DNA from: Nonomuraea helvata | Lineage (GTDB): Bacteria > Actinomycetota > Actinomycetes > Streptosporangiales > Streptosporangiaceae | Direction: 5' to 3' | DNA: 64,000 bases | NCBI RefSeq assembly: GCF_039535785.1 | Contig: NZ_BAAAXV010000008.1 | Coordinates: 372,001 to 436,000 of the forward strand | Part shown: piece by piece, positions 17,105 through 25,115 of the stretch | Numbering within the stretch: position 1 is the stretch's first letter | Layout of the letters: each line of letters begins with the position of its first letter | Notes under the pieces: generated by a model | Told to the model about the DNA's origin: nothing | The model's input: the letters and a program-made list of their open reading frames with translations, nothing else | Database searches by the model: none | Made by a program: the position numbers and the translations under genes

Positions 17105-18790
17105 TCAGACCCGGCTGCGCTGCGGCACCCGCGCCGGGTCCACGGCCCTGGTGACGTACTGCGGGACGGGGGCGCGGTCGTCGCCCGTGTCGCGGGTCAG
17201 GCCGTAGCGCAGGATGCCCCTGGCCGGGTCGGGCCTGGCGGAGATGTCGTCCCAGACCTCCTTCCACGTCCTGGGCGCGACGGTGAGGTCGATGTCGGTG
17301 CCGCTCTCGTTGTTGTGCAGGGTGACGGCGCCGTCGAGGTAGTAGAACTCGTTCTGCCACATCTGCTGGTGGCCGCCGGGCAGCCGCACGAAGCCGGTCT
17401 CGGGCGAGCCCATCCACGTGACGCCGGGCGCCTGCTCGTCGTCCATGCGCCGGCCGCCGCCCGAGGCGACGTGGAACAGCTTGCCCTTCAGGCCGGTCCA
17501 GGTGGCGGGCAGGAAGAGGCCGACCCGGTTGCGGTAGAGGATGCCCCACCGGACCTGGACGTAGCCTCTGCCGGTGATGGTGACGTAGTCGCCCCTGTGC
17601 GTGATCGACGGGGCGCCGCCGTACCTGGAGTACCCGTGCCGGCCGCCGATCTTGACCGTGCCGGCGGGGCGGTGGGGGAGCGGGGCCGGGGGCCGGTTCC
17701 TGGGCGGGGCCTGGTCGGCCGCGTCCACCGTCCGCCCGTACGGGCTCCGCGTCTTCGCAGGCGTCTTCGCGGGCGTCTTCCTGGGCGGACGCGGCGAGGA
17801 GACGGGTGCGGACGACGCGATCACCACTGTGGCCCGCCGGGGTGGGGTCTCGGGGCGCAGGGTCTGGACGACGACCACGCCTCCGGCCATCAGCGTGGCG
17901 CCGGCCGCGGTGACCGCGATCGGCTTGGCGGCCAGCGCGGAACCCGCCGCGGCCTTGCCCTTGGCCAGCAGGCCGCCCTTGAGCACCGGCGCGGCGGCCG
18001 TACGAGCGGCTTCGAGCAGGCCCGCCGCGATGCCCGCGGGGACGGCGACCAGCCCGAGCCCGGCCAGCAGCCGTTCGGCGGGCACCAGGTCGGCGAGGCG
18101 GCCGGCGCAGGCGCGGCAGTCGCGCACATGCCGGGACAGCCGCTTGCGCCACAGGTCGGACGGCACGCCGTTCCAGGCCGCCGCCGCGGCGGCCAGGTCG
18201 GGACAGCGGGGCTGGGCCGCGAGCGCGCGCACGACCGCGCGGGCCGTCTCCAGCCGGCCCTTGGTGCGCTGGACGCGTACGGCGGCATGCTGCTCGCTCG
18301 TCCCCAGCGCGGCGGCCAGCTCGGCCCGGGTCAGTTCGCCCGCCACCTCCATCCACCACAGCGCGAGCACCTCGCGGTCGTCGGCGTCGAGCCAGCGGGT
18401 GGCCTCCGCGGCCTCCTTGCGCTGCCCGGACAGGCCGAGGCGGGTGACGGTGAGCGCGGCGAAGTCGGAGGCCGCGTCGGCCAGACCCAGCGCCTCGTCC
18501 AGGCCGAGGGCGGCGGTCCTGGCATGCCGCCACTCGCGTACCTGGTTCATGGCGATGGCGACGATCCACGAGCGGAAGCTCCCCGGGTCGCGCAGCCCGG
18601 ACACGCCGGCCACGACCCTGGCCATCGTCTCCTGCACGACGTCGTCCACGTCAGGGTGGCCGTCCATGGCCCGCCCGGCGATGTTGTACACGAGCGGCAG
18701 GTGGCTCCTGACCAGCTTGTCGATCGCGTCGCGATCGCCTTTCCCGGCCGCGAGCACTGTCTCGACGTCGTACGCCGGCCGCGCGTGCAT
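17105..18790 (-). CDS. ECF sigma factor fused to zinc finger, membrane helix and ectodomain
   Basis: 561 residues, about three times a normal ECF sigma factor. Region sigma-2 (about 20-90, with DVDDVVQETMARV) and sigma-4 (about 130-185) recognise promoters. Then come a HxxxCxxC zinc-finger-like motif (HVRDCRACAG, 221-230) as in ZAS anti-sigma factors, a membrane helix (about 286-310), a Lys/Pro-rich linker, and a C-terminal domain (about 376-561) rich in Trp, Tyr and Gly, predicted outside the cell. So sensor, tether and sigma factor are one chain. This matches the ECF groups with C-terminal extensions described in Actinobacteria; activation by proteolysis or ligand binding is inference. No separate anti-sigma gene is adjacent. 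Confidence 0.85.
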   Translation of the reverse strand: MHARPAYDVETVLAAGKGDRDAIDKLVRSHLPLVYNIAGRAMDGHPDVDDVVQETMARVVAGVSGLRDPGSFRSWIVAIAMNQVREWRHARTAALGLDEALGLADAASDFAALTVTRLGLSGQRKEAAEATRWLDADDREVLALWWMEVAGELTRAELAAALGTSEQHAAVRVQRTKGRLETARAVVRALAAQPRCPDLAAAAAAWNGVPSDLWRKRLSRHVRDCRACAGRLADLVPAERLLAGLGLVAVPAGIAAGLLEAARTAAAPVLKGGLLAKGKAAAGSALAAKPIAVTAAGATLMAGGVVVVQTLRPETPPRRATVVIASSAPVSSPRPPRKTPAKTPAKTRSPYGRTVDAADQAPPRNRPPAPLPHRPAGTVKIGGRHGYSRYGGAPSITHRGDYVTITGRGYVQVRWGILYRNRVGLFLPATWTGLKGKLFHVASGGGRRMDDEQAPGVTWMGSPETGFVRLPGGHQQMWQNEFYYLDGAVTLHNNESGTDIDLTVAPRTWKEVWDDISARPDPARGILRYGLTRDTGDDRAPVPQYVTRAVDPARVPQRSRV

Positions 18791-18899
18791 CCATCACCTC
18801 GAACCTGTGAGCTTCAAACGGCACAAAGCGTGCATTGTTCCATCTGTCGCCCACAGAACGTCAACGCCCGCCTCGCGCTGGGCGTCGGCGGCCGGCCGG

Positions 18900-19487
18900 C
18901 TAGCGCCGGCGGACCGCGGTGAGCACCCCGTCGCCCAGCTCGATCAGCCGCACGGCGAAGTCCCCGTGGGCCGCCACCAGCTCGCGGAACTCCTCGACCT
19001 GCTCCCGGTGGCTGACGGCGTTGTCCACGGCGACGACGCCCCCGGGTACGAGCACCCGCACCAGCTGGGGCCAGTAGTCCACGTACGCGGGCCGCTCGGC
19101 GTCGAGCACCACCAGGTCGACCGACGCCTCCGCGGTGGCCGCCAGCACCTCGCCCCCGTCGCCGTGCACCATGCTCACGTGCTCGGACACCCCGGCCGCG
19201 GCGATGTTGGCGCGGGCCTGCTCGACCCGCTCGCCGTCGAGCTCCACCGTGACCAGGCGCCCTCCGGTGTCCCGCACGGCGTCGGCGAACCAGATCGCCG
19301 AGTAGCCGTTGGACGTGCCGATCTCCAGCACGTTCCGGCTGCCCTGCACCCGGATGAGCAGCGCGATCAGGCCCGCTGCGTCGGGTGTCATGTTGCGCAG
19401 CCTGAGGAGCCGGTCGGCCAGTGGGGCGTCGTGCTCGCGGCCGCGCTGGTAGAGGTTCCGAAGATAGGTCTCCAGGGACGTGTCCAC
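18900..19487 (-). CDS. O-methyltransferase (SAM-dependent, class I)
   Basis: A 195-residue methyltransferase of the caffeoyl-CoA/catechol O-methyltransferase type. The SAM motif is VLEIGTSNGYSAI and the acidic strand-4 residues are in DLVVLDAERPAY; DNAVSH is the usual metal/substrate turn. GTG 19487 is preferred because GGAGGGATC lies right before it and the family starts with (M/V)DTSLETYL. A longer version from ATG 19562 would overlap the upstream stop as ATGA and cannot be excluded. It follows the NmrA-type gene on the same strand and is probably in its operon. Confidence 0.85.
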   Translation of the reverse strand: MDTSLETYLRNLYQRGREHDAPLADRLLRLRNMTPDAAGLIALLIRVQGSRNVLEIGTSNGYSAIWFADAVRDTGGRLVTVELDGERVEQARANIAAAGVSEHVSMVHGDGGEVLAATAEASVDLVVLDAERPAYVDYWPQLVRVLVPGGVVAVDNAVSHREQVEEFRELVAAHGDFAVRLIELGDGVLTAVRRR

Positions 19488-19558
19488 GGCGATCCCTCCT
19501 TGAGTCTGTCGATCACTGGAGGCCGAGCATGAACCACTCCTGGACGGCGCCGCAACCG

Positions 19559-20446
19559 TCATGAGCGCGCCGGGGAGAGCAGGCCGCCCCGCAGCGCCTC
19601 GGCGTTGGCGGCCAGGAACTGCGCGAACGTGCGGGGCGCGCGGCCGGTGAGGTCCCGCACCGCCGTCGTGGTGGCCGCCAGCGAGCCGGCCGCGACGTTC
19701 CTGGACAGCTCGGCGACGTCGTCGGCGAACCGCGCGGGCAGCCCCTGCGAGCGCAGCGCGGCGGCCAGGTCGTCCGGAGACACCTCCACGTGCCCGACCG
19801 CCCGGCCCAGGGCCGCCGAGAGCTCCCGCGTGATCTCGGCGGCGGTGAGCGCCTGCGGGCCCGTCAGGACGTACGCCTCCCCGAGGCCGCGCGATCCCGT
19901 CAGCAGGGCGGCGGCGCAGGCGGCGATGTCATGGCAGTCGATGTACGACACGCCGGCGCCTCCGTACGCGTCCATGAGCCTGCCGTCGGCGGTGAAGGCG
20001 GCGGCCCCGGTGATGAAGTTCTGCATGAAACCGCTCGGCCGCAGCATCGACCAGCCGAGCCCGGACGCCTTCAGGTGCTCCTCGATCTCCCAGTGCGCGC
20101 CCTCGGCCAGCCGCCCGCCCCGTCGGGCGCCCCAGACCGACACCTTCACCACCCGCGACACCCCGGCGGCCCGCGCCGCGTCGATGGCCGCCTTCTGCTG
20201 GCGGATCATCGGCTGTTCGCCCTCCACCGGCTGGGCGCCGCCGGCGTTGAGGAAGAGGTGCTCCACGCCGTCCATGGCGGCGGCCAGCGAGGCGGGCTCG
20301 TCGAAGTCCCCGACCACGATGTCGCAGCCCAGGGCCCGTCCCTTGGTCGCGTCGCGGACCAGCGCCCTGACGGGTGCCCCTTGATCGAGCAGGAGGCGTA
20401 CGAGGTGCGTGCCGATGGAGCCGGTGGCTCCGGTGACCAAGATCAT
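19559..20446 (-). CDS. NmrA/NAD(P)H-binding atypical SDR
   Basis: A 295-residue protein with an N-terminal Rossmann fold (ILVTGATGSIG) and the atypical-SDR architecture of NmrA/HSCARG-like proteins and NAD(P)H:quinone reductases. No canonical YxxxK pair is evident. Roles range from redox sensing to small quinone reduction. It is first in a two-gene unit with the O-methyltransferase. Its ATG lies 4 bases from the start of a truncated TetR frame on the opposite strand, so its original promoter/operator region has been removed or replaced. Confidence 0.82.
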   Translation of the reverse strand: MILVTGATGSIGTHLVRLLLDQGAPVRALVRDATKGRALGCDIVVGDFDEPASLAAAMDGVEHLFLNAGGAQPVEGEQPMIRQQKAAIDAARAAGVSRVVKVSVWGARRGGRLAEGAHWEIEEHLKASGLGWSMLRPSGFMQNFITGAAAFTADGRLMDAYGGAGVSYIDCHDIAACAAALLTGSRGLGEAYVLTGPQALTAAEITRELSAALGRAVGHVEVSPDDLAAALRSQGLPARFADDVAELSRNVAAGSLAATTTAVRDLTGRAPRTFAQFLAANAEALRGGLLSPARS

Positions 20447-20449
20447 GAG

Positions 20450-20785
20450 GTGTCCTTCCGGCTCGCCGCCTGGGTCCGTGCGGCGACGGCGCACGCCGCC
20501 ACCTACAGCGGCCTGGCCTCTCTGCTGGCGGACGGCCTGGACGACGAGGCGTCGGAACTGCATGACTCCTGCCTGCGCATGGCCGCGATCGGCGAACGGC
20601 TGATCGCGCGGGCACGTGAATCCGGCGCCGTACGGGCCGACGCGACGGGCGCGGACGTGACCGCGCTCACCTCCGCGGCCGCCTGGCTGCACGAGCACGT
20701 GTCGCCCCCGGTCGCCGACCGCCTCATCACCGTCACCCTGGACGGCCTGGCGGCCCGCCGTCAGCCGGCCGCGCCCGCGACCTGA
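20450..20785 (+). pseudogene. TetR-family regulator, C-terminal fragment
   Basis: About 111 residues that match the ligand-binding C-terminal domain of TetR regulators (LAAWVRAATAHAATYSGLA, then ELHDSCLRMAAIGERLIARA). The DNA-binding HTH is absent; upstream sequence is the start of the divergent NmrA-type gene. An ancestral divergent TetR/NmrA pair probably lost its intergenic region and the HTH in one deletion. A GTG at 20450 is in frame, but nothing suggests function. Confidence 0.7.
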
Positions 20786-20933
20786 GTGCCGCCCACCGCG
20801 AAGGTCGAGACCCTGAGGGTGGTGCGCGTGCCTGCTTCTCAGCCGCCGGTGCGTTTCCGCGAGCGGGACGTGGATCCGGCACACGGTGAGAGGGGCGCCG
20901 AGCACGTCCTCATGTCGTGCGCGCTCGGCGCGT

Positions 20934-21977
20934 TCAGGTGTCGCGCCGGGTGTCGGCCGGCTCGGGCTCGGGAGACCCGGCGTCGTCGCCGCCTTCGGGC
21001 GCCGGGGCGGCGTGCCTGTCGGCGTACAGGCTGGTGAGCGTGACGGTGAGCAGGACGGCGACGATGACGCCCAGCGAGGCCAGGGTGGGGATCTCCGGGA
21101 CCCACGCCCACAGGCCGTGCGCCCAGTGCAGCACCAGCTTGACGCCGATGAGCGCCAGGATGGCGGCCAGGCCGTAGTTGAGGTGGCGCAGCTTGGTGAG
21201 CGCGCCGCGCAGCACGAAGTACAGGGCACGCAGGCCCAGCAGCGCGAAGGCGTTGGTGGCGAAGACCAGGAAGGGGTCCTCGGTCACCCCGTACACGGCG
21301 GGCACCGAGTCGACGGCGAAGACGATGTCGGTGGCGAACACCGCCACGGTGGCCAGGGCCAGCGGAGTGATCGCCAGGCGGCCCTGCTCGCGCACCACCA
21401 GCCGGAACCCGCGGTAGTCGCCGGTGACGGGGACGAAGCGGCGCAGCAGCCGTACGCTGCGCATGGAGGAGACGTCGACCTCCTGGTCGTCCCCCTTCAC
21501 CACCTTTACCGCGGTGGCGATCAGGACCGCCCCGAACAGCAGGAACGCCCACGTCCCGCTCTGCAGCGCCGCGGCTCCCAGCGCGATGAAGACCGCCCGC
21601 AGCACCAGTGCCCCGATGATGCCGTACAGCAGCACCCGCTGGGTCAGCTCCCGCGGCACCGCGAACGCCGTCAGCAGCAGCATGAACACGAACAGGTTGT
21701 CCACCGACAGCGACTTCTCCACCACGTACCCGGTGAAGAAGTCGACCGCCGTGCCGGTGCCGAAGGCGCCCCACAGGTACGCGCAGAAGCCCACCGGCAG
21801 CACCAGGTAGAAGGCGGACCAGGCCACAGCCTCGCGCATGTGCACGTCGTGCGGGCGCCGGGTCAGCACGACGTCGATCCCCAGCAGCAGGACCAGGCCG
21901 GCCACAGTGATCGCCCACAAGCCGGGTGACGCGATGGTGCCCTGATCGGGCGCAACCAGAAGTGTCCCCATGGACAT
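20934..21977 (-). CDS. TerC/Alx-family membrane protein (Mn2+ exporter-like)
   Basis: 347 residues, with about nine membrane helices. Family marks are the acidic intramembrane motifs EKSLSVDNLFVF and ATDIVFAVDSVPAV, which hold metal-coordinating Asp residues, and a cytoplasmic loop with KGDDQEVD. TerC/Alx proteins export Mn2+ or metallate secreted proteins. The start at ATG 21977 follows GAGGAGG; a second ATG lies two codons later. The 5' leader contains a yybP-ykoY-type Mn2+ riboswitch, which strongly supports a manganese role. The C-terminal tail is charged and cytoplasmic. Confidence 0.92.
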   Translation of the reverse strand: MSMGTLLVAPDQGTIASPGLWAITVAGLVLLLGIDVVLTRRPHDVHMREAVAWSAFYLVLPVGFCAYLWGAFGTGTAVDFFTGYVVEKSLSVDNLFVFMLLLTAFAVPRELTQRVLLYGIIGALVLRAVFIALGAAALQSGTWAFLLFGAVLIATAVKVVKGDDQEVDVSSMRSVRLLRRFVPVTGDYRGFRLVVREQGRLAITPLALATVAVFATDIVFAVDSVPAVYGVTEDPFLVFATNAFALLGLRALYFVLRGALTKLRHLNYGLAAILALIGVKLVLHWAHGLWAWVPEIPTLASLGVIVAVLLTVTLTSLYADRHAAPAPEGGDDAGSPEPEPADTRRDT

Positions 21978-21984
21978 GAAACCT

Positions 21985-22101
21985 CCTCGAACGTGCTCAA
22001 GCCGTTCGAGGTCTCCTTCACCCGTGGGTGCGGGCGGCCGTCCGGGGACGCTCGGCTGCGTCCGTACTGACCGGATCGACGCTTGGGAAGTACTCCCCTC
22101 G
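21985..22101 (-). ncRNA. yybP-ykoY (Mn2+) riboswitch with SD-sequestering switch
   Basis: Upstream of the TerC gene the transcript reads CGAGGGGAGUA at its 5' side and GGAGACCUCG at its 3' side, the conserved strands flanking paired region P1 of the yybP-ykoY manganese riboswitch. P1 pairs 22097-22101 with 22007-22011. The 3' strand of P1 can instead pair in a 9-bp hairpin (22003-22011 with 21985-21993), whose downstream arm covers half of the GAGGAGG Shine-Dalgarno (21982-21988). Mn2+ binding would stabilise P1, free the SD and turn translation on. The class assignment is from conserved strands read by eye. Confidence 0.8.
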
Positions 22102-22332
22102 CTTGCCCCACAGTAGGACAAATCCGGCCAACGAGCCACTATGCCGGGAGCACGTAGCGTCCGCACTTCGAGACAGTGAGTATATTTGGCTCTTGCCAAT
22201 GATCGGCGCTATGCGTGATGCTTGCAGACCTCTTAAGCGAATCGGCCGAAAGCTCCCAGAGCGCGTCACTCGTGCCGTGACATATGCATCGACGTTGCAA
22301 GGGGGCGGCAACCAGAGAGGTAGTTCATCCCC

Positions 22333-23727
22333 GTGATCAACGGCCCGTGGCCTCAGCAGCCCGCAGAAACCCTGGAGTCGATGTCCCTGGAACCGCTGCT
22401 GACCAGGGCGTATGACGCGGACCCCGCACTCGTCCACGAACGGCTGCGCGGCAGGTACGGCCCGGTTGCCCCGCTCGATCTCCTCGGGGTGCCGGTCTGG
22501 TTCGTCCTTGGTTACGAGGAGGTCCTCAACGTCCTGCAGAACAAGGGTGGCCTCTGGAGCAAGCGTGTGGACAGGTGGCGGGCGAGCGCGGAGGGCCGGA
22601 TCCCGGCTGACTGGCCGCTGCTGCCCGTCTTCCAGATCAACAACTCGGCGTTCTCGGAGGGCGCCGCGCAGCGCCGGTTCCGTGCCGCGTGGACGCAGGC
22701 GCTGGCGCCGTTCCAGGACCAGTCCCAACCGCAGGCCCAACTGCTGGAGCGGGCGATCGAGCAGTACGCCGACGACCTCATCGGCGTGCTGGCGGAAGGC
22801 GGCTCCACGGGGTTCGCGGATCTGGCGGCGCAGTACGCCCGGCCGCTCCCGTTGATGGTCGCCAACCGCATGCTCGGCTTCACCGCCGAGCGCGGCGAGG
22901 AGGTGGTCATGGACATCTGGCGGTTGGTCGACGCGGGGCCGGATGCGGCGGCGGCGTTCGAGCGCCTGTACGCGGCCATGACGGAGCTCGCGGCGACCGT
23001 GCGGGAACGCCCCGGCGACGACCTGGCCTCGTACATGATGGCGGCCAACCCGGACTTCACGCTGGACGAGCTGGCCCGCGAGCTGCTCATGCTGCCCGGC
23101 CTGCTCGACTTCACCGCAAGCCTGGTCTGCAACGTGGTCGTCGAGGTCGTCTCCAACCCCGACGTGCGGGCCAGCCTGTCGGTCGGCGCGATCGACGAGA
23201 CGGTGAACCGGGTCGCCCTGCTCAACCCGCCCATGGCCAACCTGACCTTCCGTTTCCCGAGGGCGGACGTGAAGATGGGCAACTACACGATCGCCGCGGG
23301 CGATGCGGTGATGCTCTCCGTCGCGGGCGCCCACGCCGATCCGCGGTTCTCGGGGGCGCTCGACCGGCAGGCCATCCGCAGCACCCGGGCGCACCTGGCC
23401 TGGGGAGCGGGCCCGCACAGCTGCCTGGGGCAGCGGCTGGCGGTTCAGATCGCCACGACCGCCGTGCGCCGCCTCTTCGCCCGGCTCTCCAAGGTCAAGC
23501 TGGCGCTCCCGGCCGACCAGCTGCCCTGGCGTCCCTCTCCCTTCATGCGGGCGCTGCGCTCGCTGCCCGTCCAGTACGAGTTCGCCGACAGCTACGTCCC
23601 CGCCGTGGGCCGCGGTGCCGACGGCGGCGTACCGGCGGCACATCCGGCGCCGGCGGATGGGGCCGGGCAGCCGGCGTCACGTTCCGGGCTGTGGGGCTTC
23701 CTGCGGGGGCTGCGCCGCGGACGATGA
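22333..23727 (+). CDS. Cytochrome P450, CvnE-like (conservon type)
   Basis: 464 residues. The heme motif WGAGPHSCLGQRLA places the axial ligand at Cys364, and the ExxR pair is in ETVNR (about 289-293). The sequence matches the P450s encoded in actinobacterial conservons (CvnE), for example PVWFVLGYEEVLNVL and RPLPLMVANRMLGF. The I-helix lacks the usual A/G-G-x-D/E-T: the region reads LMLPGLLDFTAS (about 252-264), so oxygen activation may be altered. No CvnA-D genes are in the window. The GTG start has a distant GAGAGG; ATG 22381 is the alternative. An Ala/Pro-rich C-terminal tail is unusual. Confidence 0.85.
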   Translation: MINGPWPQQPAETLESMSLEPLLTRAYDADPALVHERLRGRYGPVAPLDLLGVPVWFVLGYEEVLNVLQNKGGLWSKRVDRWRASAEGRIPADWPLLPVFQINNSAFSEGAAQRRFRAAWTQALAPFQDQSQPQAQLLERAIEQYADDLIGVLAEGGSTGFADLAAQYARPLPLMVANRMLGFTAERGEEVVMDIWRLVDAGPDAAAAFERLYAAMTELAATVRERPGDDLASYMMAANPDFTLDELARELLMLPGLLDFTASLVCNVVVEVVSNPDVRASLSVGAIDETVNRVALLNPPMANLTFRFPRADVKMGNYTIAAGDAVMLSVAGAHADPRFSGALDRQAIRSTRAHLAWGAGPHSCLGQRLAVQIATTAVRRLFARLSKVKLALPADQLPWRPSPFMRALRSLPVQYEFADSYVPAVGRGADGGVPAAHPAPADGAGQPASRSGLWGFLRGLRRGR

Positions 23728-23732
23728 GAAGG

Positions 23733-23767
23733 CGGCCGGTCCCTGGCGCGCCCCGTGGGACCGGCCG
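23733..23767. terminator. Bidirectional hairpin terminator
   Basis: The arms 23733-23743 and 23757-23767 pair perfectly over 11 bp around a 13-base loop, between the convergent stops of the P450 and MarR genes. Confidence 0.7.
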
Positions 23768-23769
23768 GC

Positions 23770-24240
23770 TCACTCCTCGGCCAGGACGTCGTCGCCGACG
23801 ATACGGCGGAGCCGGTCGTTGGCCTGCTCGAGCACCGTGAGCGCGATCTCGCGCCACTCCTCGCCCGTCTCGCCCAGGGCCTCCTCGGCCAGCTCCGCCC
23901 ATGCGCGTTCGATGGCGGGCACCAGCGCGTGGCCGGCCTCCGTGGCCAGGATGCGCACCTGGCGGCGGTCGCCGGGCACCGGCTCCCGCCGGAACCAGCC
24001 GCCGCCCTCCAGCCGGGCCAGGGTGCGGGTCGCGGTGGGCGGCTCGATCGAGAGCCGCGCCGCCAGCTCCTTGACGGTCATGCCGTCCGGCTCCTGGGTC
24101 AGGAGCCACAGCAGCACATCCTGCCCGGGGTGCAGCCCGATCGCCGCGAGCTTGCGCGCCTTGGCGACGCGGTAGAGCTTGCTCATCTTGTTCAGCGCCC
24201 GGTTGATGCGCCCCACTTCACTTGGATCCACACCATCCAC
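23770..24240 (-). CDS. MarR-family transcriptional regulator
   Basis: 156 residues with the MarR winged helix: the recognition part is VKELAARLSIEPPTATRTLA and the wing contains DRRQVRILAT. These dimers usually repress a divergent gene and release on binding phenolic or oxidant ligands. The start is GTG 24240, with GTG 24231 as alternative. It is divergent from an SDR gene over a 53-base spacer that contains an 11-bp direct repeat, the likely operator. Confidence 0.88.
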   Translation of the reverse strand: MDGVDPSEVGRINRALNKMSKLYRVAKARKLAAIGLHPGQDVLLWLLTQEPDGMTVKELAARLSIEPPTATRTLARLEGGGWFRREPVPGDRRQVRILATEAGHALVPAIERAWAELAEEALGETGEEWREIALTVLEQANDRLRRIVGDDVLAEE

Positions 24241-24252
24241 CCTACCGGTGTA

Positions 24253-24278
24253 TAGTCGGCTAATAAGTAGTCGGCTAA
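24253..24278. promoter_or_regulatory. Direct-repeat operator between MarR and SDR genes
   Basis: TAGTCGGCTAA occurs twice, at 24253-24263 and 24268-24278, 15 bp apart, and each copy has TAG/CTA ends in inverted orientation. The AT-rich sequence stands out from the GC-rich surroundings and overlaps where both divergent promoters must lie. Most simply a MarR operator that controls both genes. Confidence 0.6.
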
Positions 24279-24293
24279 CTATTGGAGATGCTG

Positions 24294-25052
24294 ATGGATC
24301 TCGGACTCAACGGCAGGGTCGTGCTGGTCACCGGGGCGTCGGGCGACATCGGCCGCGCGATCGCCAGGGCGTTCGCGGCGGAGGGAGCGCTGGTCGCCGC
24401 CGGCTGGCACAGCAACGAGGAGCGGGCGCTCGCCCTCGTCGACTCGATCAACCAGGCGGGCGGGAAGGCGATCACCGTGCGGACCGACCAGCATGACCCC
24501 GGGTCGGCGCAGGAGGCGGCGCGCCAGGTCGAGCAGGAGCTCGGCGACGTGGCGGTCCTGGTGGCGAACGCGGTCGCCTGGCCGGTGGCGGCGCCGGAGA
24601 CGTGGGAGACCCTGACCGGGGGACTCACCGCCAACGTGGCGGGGACGCTCGCACTGGTCGACGCCGTGCTCCCCGGCATGCGGAGCGCCGGATGGGGGCG
24701 GCTGGTGCTGATCTCGTCCGATGTGGTGGACCAGCCGCTGCCGGCGGGCGTGGCGTACCCCGCCGCCAAGAGCGCGCTGGAGGCGGCGGCGAAGGTGCTC
24801 GCCGTACGGGAGGCCCGGCACGGCATCCTCACCAACGTCGTACGGCCGGGCTTCACGCTGACGGAGAGGGCGCTGACCTGGCCCCAGTTCGGGCAGGAGG
24901 CCGTGGACGCCGAGGGGGCGAAGACGCCGACGGGGCGCATCTGCACGCCGGAGGACGTCGCCTCCGCGGTGGCCTATCTGGGTTCGGCCGCGAACGGGCA
25001 CGCCAACGGCGAGGTGCTCTCGGTGGCGGGCGGGCGGCACCTGACGCGCTAG
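24294..25052 (+). CDS. SDR-family oxidoreductase
   Basis: A 252-residue classical short-chain dehydrogenase. The NAD(P) site is TGASGDIGRA, the catalytic Ser lies in VLISSDVV, and the YPAAK motif provides Tyr and Lys. Length and the C-terminal GEVLSVAGGRH match 3-oxoacyl-ACP reductase-like enzymes, but the substrate is unknown. ATG 24294 is chosen because GGAG (24284-24287) sits 6 bases upstream. The divergent MarR regulator probably controls it. Confidence 0.88.
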   Translation: MDLGLNGRVVLVTGASGDIGRAIARAFAAEGALVAAGWHSNEERALALVDSINQAGGKAITVRTDQHDPGSAQEAARQVEQELGDVAVLVANAVAWPVAAPETWETLTGGLTANVAGTLALVDAVLPGMRSAGWGRLVLISSDVVDQPLPAGVAYPAAKSALEAAAKVLAVREARHGILTNVVRPGFTLTERALTWPQFGQEAVDAEGAKTPTGRICTPEDVASAVAYLGSAANGHANGEVLSVAGGRHLTR

Positions 25053-25115
25053 CCGTACCGGCACCGGGCGGGCCAGGGCGCATATCGCCTGGCCGGATGG
25101 GTACGTGGGCCTCCC

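Noticed and set aside
19488..19562. Start of the O-methyltransferase at ATG 19562
   Set aside because: The extra 25 residues are not family-like and a strong GGAGGG site precedes GTG 19487; kept only as an alternative.
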